Source of the DNA: Zingiber officinale
Lineage: Eukaryota > Streptophyta > Magnoliopsida > Zingiberales > Zingiberaceae
Reading direction: 5' to 3'
Length of the DNA stretch: 64,000 nucleotides
NCBI RefSeq assembly: GCF_018446385.1
Contig: NC_056005.1
Coordinates: forward strand, 92,346,984 to 92,410,983
In this document: positions 36,437-46,995 of the stretch, in pieces
How positions within the stretch are numbered: position 1 is the stretch's first letter
Layout: each line of letters begins with the position of its first letter
Notes under the pieces: model-generated
What the model was told of the DNA's origin: nothing
Database searches by the model: none
Seen by the model: the letters and a program-made list of their open reading frames with translations, nothing else
Translations under genes and position numbers: made by a program

Positions 36437-37799
36437 TGTTCGTGTCTGGAAGCTGAGAAAACGAACCTGCCGGTGTGACGTGTCTGGAAGGTTGACCGCA
36501 TCCCCATGACCCGGTCGATGAGCTGTCCTCTATGTTGACCAGATCGTCAGAAGTCCTCCTCCGGTCAACTGTACCTGTATCCAGCGACTGGGTTCCCCCG
36601 GTCTCTGGTACCTCGGTGCTCGAGGCGAATCCCACATACATATGAGTATCCCAATAATAATAGAAGAGTGCAACAAATGCAAGAAGAACGAGCACGATGA
36701 TGTACCCTGGCCCAGGGGGGCGCCCTCGGATAAATAGATAAGCTGATCGAGATACTGACCGGGTCGTCGCGACCCTAAATAGTAGACGAACGTCCGCCTG
36801 GTGAGTAGCTAGCTCCAGTGGCTCGGAGCCGAACACGATATGGACCCGTAGGATGATGCACTATCCGACTACAACCTCGGCTCGCAGGCCGAAATACAAC
36901 AACGGCACGAAGGCAGGGCACTCTCTCGGCTCGCAGGCCGGAATATAAGCATAATATGATACCTGAACCCTCGGACGGCGGCTGCTCGGAGGGTGACAGT
37001 GGCGGTCGCTGGGGGGCGGCGCCCGCCGGGGGCAGTGCTGTCGCTGGGGACAGCGGGGATGGCTGCCGGAGGCGGCGCTAGCTGCCAACGGCGGCTGCTG
37101 CAGTGGTCGCCCCAGGGCGGCTGCGCTGGTCGCCGGATACGGCTGCTACAGGAAGCGGCGGTGGCGGCGGGAGACGCCGTCAACCGCTAGAGGGAGGCGG
37201 CGCTAGCTGGAAGAGGCGATATCAGCCACTGTAGGTAGAGATGATCTCCCTCGATGGCGTTCGCGTCGGTGCGAGGAGGAAATGGCAGCTATCCCGTGCC
37301 ACCGAGGGTGGCCAACGCCGGAGACAAAGAAGGAGGGCTGTGTAAAGGATGAGGTCGGCGAAAAGAAGGGGAAGATGCCCGCCGACTTGCGCGTTCCCTG
37401 GTGACGGCGCCCGAAAGCAAGAAAAGCCACCTCAGCCCTTTCCCGGAGGTGCGGCGGTAGCTATTGCTAAGGGGCGGAGGAAGTAGCAACCGGCGTAAGG
37501 GGAAGACGAGGCGGTGATCACCACGAGGGAGAGAGGAGAGGTGGAATAGCTGCAGGCCTTGGCTATTGATCTCCGGCGGAGGCTGCGGCAACGGTCGGCG
37601 GGGAGAAGCTCGTGTGCGAGCCTGGTGGCGGAGGAAGAAACCGCGCCCCTTAGCGGCGGCGGAACCCAAAAACGCGAGCCCCTTCTCTTTTCACGAACCG
37701 GCTCCCAAATGCCCCCCTAACCCTTCACCTCCTAAATGACGCATATGCCCCCTCTCTTCTCCCTAATCCCCTCTATGCCCTCTCCTGTGATCCGGATCA
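36437..37799 (-). repeat. 3' LTR of the minisatellite element
   Basis: 1363 bases, begins TGTTCGTGTCTGG and ends GTGATCCGGATCA. It includes GC-rich sequence at 36960-37680. A minus-strand frame near 36466-36836 with one hydrophobic segment is conserved in the other LTR. Confidence 0.9.
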
Positions 37800-37803
37800 C
37801 AAG

Positions 37804-37813
37804 CCTCCCCCTC
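37804..37813 (-). promoter_or_regulatory. Polypurine tract of the minisatellite element
   Basis: The minus strand reads GAGGGGGAGG, four bases from the 3' LTR edge. Confidence 0.6.
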
Positions 37814-38279
37814 AAGTCCAGTCGAAGGAGGCGTGAGTCCGACTGACTGGACAGTCAATCGCAAAGAGCTGAACCACTCTCGATGTCAAAGCCGAATCGC
37901 TGAACCGATAATATAATGTCACTCGAGCGGTCGCTATGATAATAGTGTCGCATGAGATGATAAACGTGCCGAGCGGACTAGGTCAATAATCGCACTGATG
38001 TTGAATGCGCAGCCGCGAAGATACTGACCGGACGATCGAAGTGATGTCGATCGGGTGGATAGACGATCAAGCGTGTGGCCGAACGGACGATCGGAAAGAT
38101 GTCGATCGAGTGAGTAGATGGCGAGCGGACAATGCCGAACGGGCGACAGAGAAAATGACGATCAGTCGATCATGAAATGCTGGTCCGACGCACTGAATGA
38201 GCCGCACCGAGAATGGTCAGCGAGCGAACATAAAATGCTGTTCTGGCAATCGAGTAGCGATGAGTGGGCAATGCTGAAC

Positions 38280-38990
38280 GAGCGATCGGACTGATGCCGA
38301 TCGGATGGATAGATGTCGGGCGGACTATGCCGCTCGTGCGACCGGAATGACGTCGATCGGTCGGATAGATGCCGGGCGGACGATACCGCGCGTGCGACCA
38401 GAATGATGTCGATCGATCGGATAAATGCCTGGCGGACGATACCGCGCGTGCGACCGGAATGACGTCGATCGGTCGGATAGATGCCGAGCGGACGATACCG
38501 CGCGTGCGACCGGAATGATGTCGATCGATCGGATAAATGCCAGGCGGACGATACCGCGCGTGCGACCGGAATGATGTCGATCGATCGGATAAATGCCAGG
38601 CGGACGATACCGCGCGTGCGACCGGAATGACGTCGATCGGTCGGATAGATGCCGGGCGGACGATACCGCGCGTGCTACCGGAATGACGTCGATCGATCGG
38701 ATAAATGCCAGGCGGACGATACCGCGCGTGCGACCGGAATGATGTCGATCGATCGGATAAATGCCAGGCGGACGATACCGCGCGTGCGACCGGAATGATG
38801 TCGATCGATCGGATAAATGCCAGGCGGACGATACCGCGCGTGCGACCGGAATGACGTCGATCGGTCGGATAGATGCCGGGCGGACGATACCGCGCGTGCG
38901 ACCGGAATGATGTCGATCGATCGGATAAATGCCAGGCGGACGATACCGCGCGTGCGACCGGAATGACGTCGATCGGAAGAATAGATACCT
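38280..38990. repeat. Minisatellite A, 56-bp unit
   Basis: About twelve copies built on GATCGATCGGATAAATGCC, GGCGGACGATACCGCG and TGCGACCGGAATGATGTC. Two sub-types alternate (GATCGATCGGATAAATG versus GATCGGTCGGATAGATG). Because 56 is not a multiple of three, the long minus-strand frame across it cycles through three reading frames; it is a by-product, not a gene. Confidence 0.9.
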
Positions 38991-39149
38991 GGCCGCGACG
39001 ACTGCTCGACCCCGAACGGGGGAGATAGATGATCATGAATCTGGTCCGTGACCAGTGAAGGCCGCTCAACCCCGAACGGGGGATATAGACATATGATGTG
39101 CTGGTCCGCTGAACTGGTCCGAAACCGGTGATGATCGCTTGAATATAAT

Positions 39150-39615
39150 CCTCCCGGCCGATCGGCTCAGGGGTCTTCGCCATCGAGCCCCTGGCTCGTA
39201 TATAATCCTCCCGGCTGCTCGGCTCGGGGGTCTTCGCCATCGAGCCCGTAGCAGCTACGGGCTCGTATATAATCCTCCCGGCCGAACGGCTCGGGGGTCT
39301 TCGCCATCGAGCCCCTGGCTCGTATATAATCCTCCCGGCTGCTCGGCTCGGGGGTCTTCGCCATCGAGCCCCTGGCTCGTATATAATCCTCCCGGCTGCT
39401 CGGCTCGGGGGTCTTCGCCATTGAGCCCGTAGCAGCTACGAGCTCGTATATAATCCTCCCGGCCGAACGGCTCGGGGGTCTTCGCCATCGAGCCCCTGGC
39501 TCGTATATAATCCTCCCGGCTGCTCGGCTCGGGGGTCTTCGCCATCGAGCCCGTAGCAGCTACGGGCTCGTATATAATCCTCCCGGCTGCTCGGCTCGGG
39601 GGTCTTCGCCATCGA
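39150..39615. repeat. Minisatellite B, 57-bp unit with a 10-bp variant
   Basis: Units carry CTCGTATATAATCCTCCCGG, CTCGGGGGTCTTCGCCATCG and AGCCCCTGG. Some units have a longer end containing GTAGCAGCTACGGG, giving 67 bases. The middle alternates GCCGAACGG, GCCGATCGG and GCTGCTCGG. Confidence 0.9.
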
Positions 39616-40810
39616 ACCAGTGACTCGGATATAAACCTCCCGGCCGATCGGCACGGGGGCCTTCGTCTTCGAGCCTGTGGCTCGGATATAAACCTCCCGG
39701 CTGAGCGTCTTCGAGCCTGTGGCTCGGATATAACCTCCCGGCCGATCGGCTCTTCGTCTTTGAGCCTGTGGCTCGGATATAAACCTCCGGCCCTCGGGGG
39801 CCTTTCGCTTCGAGCCCGTGGCTCGGATATAAACCTCCCGGCCGATCGGCACGGGGGTCTTGAGCACGTGGCTCGGATATAAACCTCCCCGAACGGCTCG
39901 GGGCTTCGTCGTCGAGCCCGTGGCTCGGATATAAACCTCCGGCGAACGGCTCGGGCTTTGCCTCGATCTGGCTCTAATACACCCACCCGGCCGAACGGCA
40001 CGTGGCTCGGATATAAACCTCCGGCCGATCGGCACGGGGCCTTCGTCTCGAGCTCGTGGCTCGGATATAAACCTCCTACCGAACGGCTCGGGGCCTTCGC
40101 TTCGAGCACGTGGCTCGGATATAAACCTCCGGCCGATCGGCACGGGGCCTTCGAGCACGTGGCTCGGATATAAACCTCCTGGCCGGGGGCCTTCGCCTTC
40201 GAGCCCGTGGCTCGGATATAAACCTCCGGCCGATCGGCACGGGGCCTTCTTGAGCCTGTGGCTCGGATATAAACCTCCGGCCGAACGGCTCGGGGTTCTT
40301 CGAGCCTGTGGCTCGGATATAAACCTCCTACCGAACGGCTCGGGGCCGCCTTGAGCCCCTGGCTCGGATATAAACCTCCCGGCCGATCGGCACGGGGGCC
40401 TTCGTCTTCGAGCCTGTGGCTCGGATATAAACCTCCCGGCCGAACGGCTCGGGGGCCTTCGTCTTCGAGCCTGTGGCTCGGATATAAACCTCCCGGCCGA
40501 TCGGCACGGGGGCCTTCGTCTTCGAGCCTGTGGCTCGGATATAAACCTCCCGGCCGAACGGCTCGGGGGCCTTCGGCATCGAGCCTGTGGCTCGGATATA
40601 AACCTCCCGGCCGAACGGCTCGGGGGCCTTCGTCTTCGAGCCTGTGGCTCGGATATAAACCTCCCGGCCGAACGGCTCGGGGGCCTTCGTCTTCGAGCCT
40701 GTGGCTCGGATATAAACCTCCCGGCCGATCGGCACGGGGGCCTTCGTCTTCGAGCCTGTGGCTCGAATATAAACCTCCCGGCCGAACGGCTCGGGGGCCT
40801 TCAATGATAA
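39616..40810. repeat. Minisatellite C, 57-bp unit, about 20 copies
   Basis: Units carry GGATATAAACCTCCCGGCCG, an (A/T)-varying ACGGCTCGG or TCGGCACGG centre, and CCTTCGTCTTCGAGCCTGTG. Copies from 39660 to 40330 are ragged and shortened; those from 40370 to 40800 are regular. 57 bases equals 19 codons, so frames stay open on both strands. Confidence 0.9.
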
Positions 40811-40867
40811 CTCGACCCCGAACAGGGGAGAGAATATATGATATGCTGGTCCGTGCAGAGGTCTTCA

Positions 40868-41060
40868 GCCCGGGAGGTTTATAGTCGCCGGCCCGACTGC
40901 GTCCCGACTCTTGGTCGGTCGCCCGGGAGGTTTATAGTCGCCGGCCCGACTGCGTCCCGACTCTTGGTCGGTCGCCCGGGAGGTTTATAGTCGCCGGCCC
41001 GACTGCGTCCCGACTCTTGGTCGGTCGCCCGGGAGGTTTATAGTCGCCGGCCCGACTCTC
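40868..41060. repeat. Minisatellite D, 53-bp unit
   Basis: Three full copies and a partial one, starting at 40868, 40921 and 40974, with GCCCGGGAGGTTTATAGTCG and CCGACTCTTGGTCGGTC. The GGGAGGTTTATA word is the reverse complement of TATAAACCTCCC in minisatellite C, so D contains an inverted piece of C. Confidence 0.85.
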
Positions 41061-41214
41061 GATTTTTAACGACGGTGCTCGTCGGTCTCCAAGTGAGACT
41101 ACACACCCGGCCGAACGGCTCAGGCCTTCGTCGTCGAGCGCTTGGCTCGGAAAACCATATACCCGGCCGACCGGCTCGGGCCTTCACATCGAGCGCTTGG
41201 CTCGTATATAATCC

Positions 41215-41480
41215 TCCCCGAGGTAGTCTCGGCTAAAATGTACCTGGCCGAACGGCTCAGGCCTTCGCTCCCTGAGGTAGAGTACTCAGCTATAATGTAC
41301 CTGGCCGAGCGGCTCAGGCCTTCGCTCCCTGAGGTAGTACTCAGCTATAATGTACCTGGCCGAGTGGCTCAGGCCTTCGCTCCCTGAGGTAGTACTCAGC
41401 TATAATGTACCTGGCCGAGTGGCTCAGGCCTTCGCTCCCTGAGATAGTACTCAACTATAATGTACCTGGCCGAGCGGCTC
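41215..41480. repeat. Minisatellite E, 54-bp unit
   Basis: About five copies with CTCAGCTATAATGTACCTGG, CCGAGCGGCTCAGGCCTTCG and CTCCCTGAGGTAGTA. It shares the GGCCGA-CGGCTC centre with B and C. Two C-type units follow at 41490-41600. Confidence 0.85.
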
Positions 41481-41716
41481 AGGCCTTCGGGTTCGAGCCC
41501 CTGGCTCGGATATAAACCTCCCGGCCGATCGGCTCGGGGGCTTTCGTCTTCGAGCCCGTGGCTCGGATATAAACCTCCCGGCCGATCGGCTCGAGGGCCT
41601 TCGGGACTAGTACAGATCATATAACTGACAGAACAAATAACAGAAAAACTGACCGTGGTCATGGGGATGGCAGAACTATCCGGCGTCGTTCATCTTCACG
41701 TTCCAGATCAGGCGCG

Positions 41717-41734
41717 TTCCCACAGACGGCGCCA
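41717..41734 (-). promoter_or_regulatory. Primer binding site of the minisatellite element
   Basis: The minus strand reads TGGCGCCGTCTGTGGGAA, a common plant Ty3/gypsy primer site, three bases from the LTR edge at 41738. Confidence 0.85.
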
Positions 41735-41737
41735 ATT

Positions 41738-43029
41738 TGTTCCTGTCTGGAAGCTGAGAAAACGAACCTGCCGGTGTGACGTGTCTGGAAGGTTGACCGC
41801 ATCCCCATGACCCGGTCGATGAGCTGTCCTCTATGTTGACCAGATCGTCAGAAGTCCTCCTCCGGTCAACTGTACCTGTATCCAGCGACCGGGTTCCCCC
41901 GGTCTCTGGTACCTCGGTGCTCGAGGCGAATCCCACAGACATATGAGTATCCCAATAATAATAGAAGAGTGCAACAAATGCAAGAAGAACGAGCACGATG
42001 ACGTACCCTGGCCCAGGGGGGCGCCCTCGGATAAATAGATAAGCTGATCGAGATATTGACCGGGTCGTCGCGACCCTAAATAGTAGACGAACGTCCGCCT
42101 GGTGAGTAGCTAGCTCCAGTGGCTCGGAGCCGAACACGATATGGACCCGTAGGATGATGCACTATCCGACTACAACCTCGGCTCGCAAGCCGAAATACAA
42201 CAACGGCACGAAGGCAGGGCACTCTCTCGGCTCGCAGGCCGGAATATAAGCATAATATGATACCTGAACCCTCGGACGGCGGCTGCTCGGAGGGTGACGG
42301 TGGCGGTCGCTGGGGGGCGGCGCCCGCCGGGGGCAGTCGCCCCAGGGCGGCTGCGCTGGTCGCCGGATACGGCTGCTACAGGAAGCGGCGGTGGCGGCGG
42401 GAGACGCCGTCAACCGCTAGAGGGAGGCAGCGCTAGCTGGAAGAGGCGATATCAGCCACTGTAGGTAGAGATGATCTCCCTCGATGGCGTTCGCGTCGGT
42501 GCGAGGAGGAAATGGCAGCTATCCCGTGCCACCGAGGGTGGCCAACGCCGGAGACAAAGAAGGAGGGCTGTGTAAAGGATGAGGTCGGCGAAAAGAAGGG
42601 GAAGATGCCCGCCGACTTGCGCGTTCCCTGGTGACGGCGCCCGAAAGCAAGAAAAGCCACCTCAGCCCTTTCCCGGAGGTGCGGCGGTAGCTATTGCTAA
42701 GGGGCGGAGGAAGTAGCAACCGGCGTAAGGGGAAGACGAGGCGGTGATCACCACGAGGGAGAGAGGAGAGGTGGAATAGCTGCAGGCCTTGGCTATTGAT
42801 CTCCGGCGGAGGCTGCGGCAACGGTCGGCGGGGAGAAGCTCGTGTGCGAGCCTGGTGGTGGAGGAAGAAACCGCGCCCCTTAGCGGCGGCGGAACCCAAA
42901 AACGCGAGCCCCTTCTCTTTTCACGAACCGGCTCCCAAATGCCCCCCTAACCCTTCACCTCCTAAATGACGCATATGCCCCCTCTCTTCTCCCTAATCCC
43001 CTCTATGCCCTCTCCTGTGATCCGGATCC
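41738..43029 (-). repeat. 5' LTR of the minisatellite element
   Basis: 1292 bases, near-identical to 36437-37799 except for one 71-bp deletion corresponding to 37037-37107 and about ten substitutions. The last base differs (GGATCC here, GGATCA in the other). Confidence 0.9.
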
Positions 43030-43100
43030 TATATATATATATATATTTTGTGATGATTGAAAATACCTTTATTTATATATATATATATATATATTAATTA

Positions 43101-43140
<40 letters not shown>

Positions 43141-43176
43141 TACTGATTAATTGACGAAATTTAAATATTCAGTAAT

Positions 43177-43440
43177 TATAAAGGTTTGTGGATAGGTAGT
43201 TGAGGGTCCAGTGCTCAACAACACGTCTCTCCCACTGATCGGAGCGAAGACACAAAGAAACAAAAAATAAATAAATATCCCTTTTTTATTTTGTCCTTTC
43301 ATAAATAATCGATCGAGCTCAAGAATTCCTCCTCAATTTCTCGATTTGGAGTCCGGAGATCGATAAGAGGTAGCGGCGGCTGCTGCTCTCTTCCTGTAAT
43401 GGAGGAGAAGGTTCAGATGAGTGAGGTGCTCGAGGCCCTC
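43177..43440 (+). pseudogene. Promoter and first 14 codons of a second ARM gene copy
   Basis: 43030-43440 matches 52690-53014 nearly base for base. The TATA-like TATAAAGG at 43177-43184, the leader and the ATG at 43399 are retained, then the coding frame MEEKVQMSEVLEAL ends at 43440, where LTR sequence begins. The intact gene continues with KKASKDIEANPG at the same point (53015). The copy could still be transcribed into the LTR, but no protein like the parent can result. Confidence 0.85.
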
Positions 43441-45189
43441 GTGATAAAAAGAGTCCATATAGTAATATAGGATTGATACAGTAGTTCAATAATAATTCTT
43501 TAGTGATATGAGTTATTATTGATAAACTCGAGTTAGGTGTTTGGGACGAACACGGGAAACTCAAGTTCATCGGGAGACCAAAATCAATTCCTCCTCTCGA
43601 TCTCTGTCGTAACCTTTTATTTATAAAGTTTTATACCCACCTTCTTACCCATCCTTAGGTGGCCGACCAAGCCTAGCTTGGAGCCCAAGCTAGGGCCGGC
43701 CAAACTAAGGCTTGATGGGTAAAGTGGTGGCCGACACTAGCTTGAACCCAAGCTTAGGTGACCGGCCACAATAAAATAAAAGTGGAGTTTATTTTAAATC
43801 TTTCCTAATGTGGAAGGCATGATTTTAAAGGAGAGTTTTAAAATTAAATATTTCCTTTTATAGTTTCTACAAAAGATTAAGAGAAAGATTTGATATCTTT
43901 CCTTATTTGTAGATTAAAAGGAAGATTTTAATTTTGGAGAAAACTTTCCTTTTTTTTTGTAATCATTCACATGTTTTAAAAGAGAGATTTTAATTTACAA
44001 AAGTTTCCTTTTATAACCAACCAAGAAGGGAATTTTTAAAAGAGAAATTTTATGTTAAAAATTTTCGAAAACAAATTAGGAAGTTTTAAATTTGTATTTA
44101 AAACTTTCCTTAATTGGAGGACTTGTAGGGGCCGGCCATGTAAGGATGAAAAAGGAAGTTTTAATTTTTTGTTTTAAAACTTTTCCTTTTAGTCATTGGC
44201 AAGGAATATAAGGAAGTTTTAATTATGTTTAAAACTTTCCTTATTTGCCAAGACCAAGGAATATAAAAGAGAGGGTAGAGGTGTCTCACCTCACAATATA
44301 TCATCTATTATTCCTCTCTTCTCTTCCTTGGTGGTGGCCGACCCTCATCCTTTCTCCTTCTCCTATTCTTCTTCCTTAGTGGCCGGCGGCATCTCATCTC
44401 AAAGAGCTTGGTGGTGGTCGGATCTTGTTAGAGGAAGAAGGAGAGATATGAGGCATTGTTTCTTAGCATCTCTTGGAGCTTGGTTGGTGGCCGAAAGTTC
44501 ATTATCTCTTGTAGATTGTTGGTGGTCGAAACTTGCTTGGAGAAGAAGGAAACTTGGGTGGCTTCTCATCTTGGTAGATCATCGCCCACACAACGTCCGA
44601 GATAAGAAGAGGAATACGACAGAAGATCGTGAGGTCTATAAGTTATAAAAGGTATAACTAGTTATTAGTTTTCGCATCATAACTAGTTCATCTTTTTGTT
44701 TAAATCTTGAAATACCAAACATAAGAGGCTAATGGTTCTGGGTTTCAGATTTGTGATTCAAATTTGTGTTTCTTTTGTTTTTTCGATTTTGTGATTCGAT
44801 TGTTCTTTTTGATTAAACCTAGGGTTACTATAAGGAGATTAAATATTGAATTTCGTTGAAAGGCTTTGTCTAGGAAGTGGTGGATGATCCTATACCCAAG
44901 AAGGCCTAGTGCGTCGCCATGTTTAATCTAGAAGCCGATCTTTGAAATAAATATGTAATCAAATTTGTAACATGGGTGGATTTGGATCAATAATGTTAAG
45001 CATCGTTAGCGATCCAAGTTTAAACCTCTAAGAACAGATAAGTTAAATTTAGAATCAATAATGTTAAGTTCTGTTTGCGATTCCAAATTTAATTTCTATA
45101 GAACACAATAGGTTGTTAGGAAAGGTTCAGGACTTGTACAAAATTTTTGTACAGGGAAACCGGTACGATATTCCGAGTAGCAACCAACA
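43441..45189 (+). mobile_element. 5'-truncated family-2 LTR
   Basis: It matches the LTR at 62477-64000 from its interior (compare 43441-43560 with 63205-63330) and ends CAACCAACA as the solo LTR at 10692 does in reverse. The first part of the LTR is missing. A TATA-like TTTATAAAG lies at about 43620. The 19-bp near-terminal inverted repeat is present with a change near 45135-45153. The left edge coincides with the break in the ARM gene copy. Confidence 0.8.
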
Positions 45190-46729
45190 GAGACTGAGTA
45201 ACTTCCGAATCCGACTTCGACACCCGAAACACAAGAAGTACCGGTGCAATTACTTCTAAGGTTCAGAAAATTCCTCCTTTAAAATCTTCTATGTTTACTA
45301 AACATTTTGATAATATCACTCTTCCATCGGGAGAATTGGATGGAAAATGTAAGCACTGCAATGCTTTCTAAAAATTCCAAGCTGGCGGTGGTTATGGATC
45401 ATTGAAACGACACATAGAAGTGATGCACTCGACGAAATTTGGAATTGACCATGCTTAATTTTTTTTTTGGACCGTTGGCCGATGGTTCACGATCATTGGA
45501 GCCGCTAGACATTGAGATTAAAAAACAAAGGTTTTTTTTTATATTTTTTTCAATGGTCAAGATCATTTGACCATTTCTTGATCGATGGCTACGATTTAGT
45601 ATCCATTACTTTACAAACTTTATAAAGAGAGTTTATTTCATTATTTTCACATACCTCTTCTTTACTCTCATTCTCAATTTCGCAATCTCTACACGTTTTC
45701 GACTCCATTTCTCCACACTTTTGGTTTCCTCTTTCGAGTTTCGACTACAATAGAAGGAGGCCGAGGGCGAGGAGGTTCATCATCTTGATCTTGAAGGGGC
45801 AAGGAAATAGCAAATCCGAACATTCATCCACTGATGATGAGACCGAGCAACTTTCGAATCCACCTTCAACACCTGAAATACAAGGAAGTATCAATGTAAT
45901 TACTTATAAGGTTCGGGAAGTTCCTCTTTTAAAATCTTTTATTTTTACTAAATATTTTGATAAGGTCCATCTTCCTTCGGGAGAATTGTGTGTAAAATGT
46001 AAGTATTGTAATTCTTCCTACAAATTTCAAGACGGCGGTGGCTATGGGTCGTTGAAATGACATGTAGAAGTGAAGCACTCGATGAAATTTGGAATTGATC
46101 GTGCTCAATTTTTTTTGGGACCACTGGCCGATGGTTGAGGCCCATTGGAACCGCTAGCTGTTGGGATGAAAAAACTGTTAGGACCAAAAGTAGCTAGAGG
46201 GGGGGGGGGGTGAATAGCTCGTCGCGTTCGCTCGGTGCTCGGCGTTGCTTGTTTCTTCAAGAATATGCAGCGGAAAATACAGAAACAAATACAACAACGC
46301 TAACACGGTTGGTTTACCTGGTATCCACCTCACAAGAGGTGACTAGTCCAAGGATCCACACCACGCACGCACCCTCCACTATGAAAGCACTCCTTTTCGG
46401 TAACTACCGAGGGCGGAGAAGCCCTACAATACTCAATACAAGAAGAGAGGGAAAGGATACAAGAAATACAAGCTTACAAGCTTACAATGAGTACAAAACC
46501 CTAACCCTAGCTTCTCTTCTTGGCTTTGATCTGCCTCTTGACTTGGAGAGCTTCCAAGATCCTTCAAGAACTGGCGATCTGAGCTTTGTGAGCGCTGTGG
46601 AGGAGTTGGTGAGAGCTCTGGAATGAATCGGTGAAGTTCTTCCGCAGCCATCGAACGCCTGTAGCTATAAACGATGTCAACGGTCGGATCCCGATCGATT
46701 CGAATGTTCCCAATCGATCGGGGAGGCTT

Positions 46730-46954
46730 TGGATCGATCCACGGATCGATCCAGAGCGCCTCTGTGCTCTGGAAACGCGCCTGGATCGATCCACGGATCG
46801 ATCCAGCGCTTATCGCGCGAAGCAGCCGCGTCCCAATCGATCCACTGATCGATTGGGACCTCTGGATCGATCCACGGATCGATCCAGAAGCTCTCTGTTC
46901 GCTGGAGAAGTCTGGATCGATCCAGAGCCTGGATCGATCCACTGATCGATCCAG
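46730..46954. repeat. Five dyads on GGATCGATCC / AATCGATTGG
   Basis: Perfect inverted repeats at 46730-46753, 46781-46806, 46832-46857, 46861-46888 and 46929-46954. Four have arms containing TGGATCGATCC; the third has CCCAATCGATC with matching GATCGATTGGG. Loops are AC or CACT. Arm changes are matched on the other arm. Confidence 0.9.
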
Positions 46955-46995
46955 CACTTGGTTTTTGTCCAAAACCAAGTCCTAAACCTCCCAAA

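Larger units (their letters stand above)
36437..43029 (-). mobile_element. Non-autonomous Tat-like LTR element filled with minisatellites
   Basis: It has two LTRs (36437-37799 and 41738-43029), a primer site next to the right LTR and a polypurine tract next to the left one, so it is minus-oriented. The internal 3.9 kb has no gag or pol; it consists of four to five tandem-repeat arrays with unit lengths of 53 to 57 bases. The LTR end and polypurine context (GATCCGGATCA, then CCTCCCCCTCAAG) resemble the gypsy element at 3846-16810, so it is likely mobilised by a Tat-type partner. It sits in an AT microsatellite, so the 5-bp duplication is ambiguous. LTR divergence is low (about ten substitutions by eye), which suggests recent insertion. 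Confidence 0.85.

Noticed and set aside
37203-37669. GC-rich frames in both LTRs of the minisatellite element
   Set aside because: They have high GC, Arg/Pro/Ser bias and no domain; considered by-products of composition.
38170-39240. 356-residue minus-strand frame
   Set aside because: It is a read-through of the 56-bp minisatellite, cycling through three frames; GC-rich arrays rarely contain stops.
39255-40158. Two overlapping long minus-strand frames
   Set aside because: They are repeats of a 57-bp DNA unit read in different frames, with no domain.
38280-41600. CRISPR-like arrays
   Set aside because: Units are contiguous with no unique spacers of constant length, and the context is a plant LTR element.
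46433-46994. Frames rich in SIDPWIDP / DRSVDRS motifs
   Set aside because: They are translations of the GATCGATCC dyads in a solo LTR.
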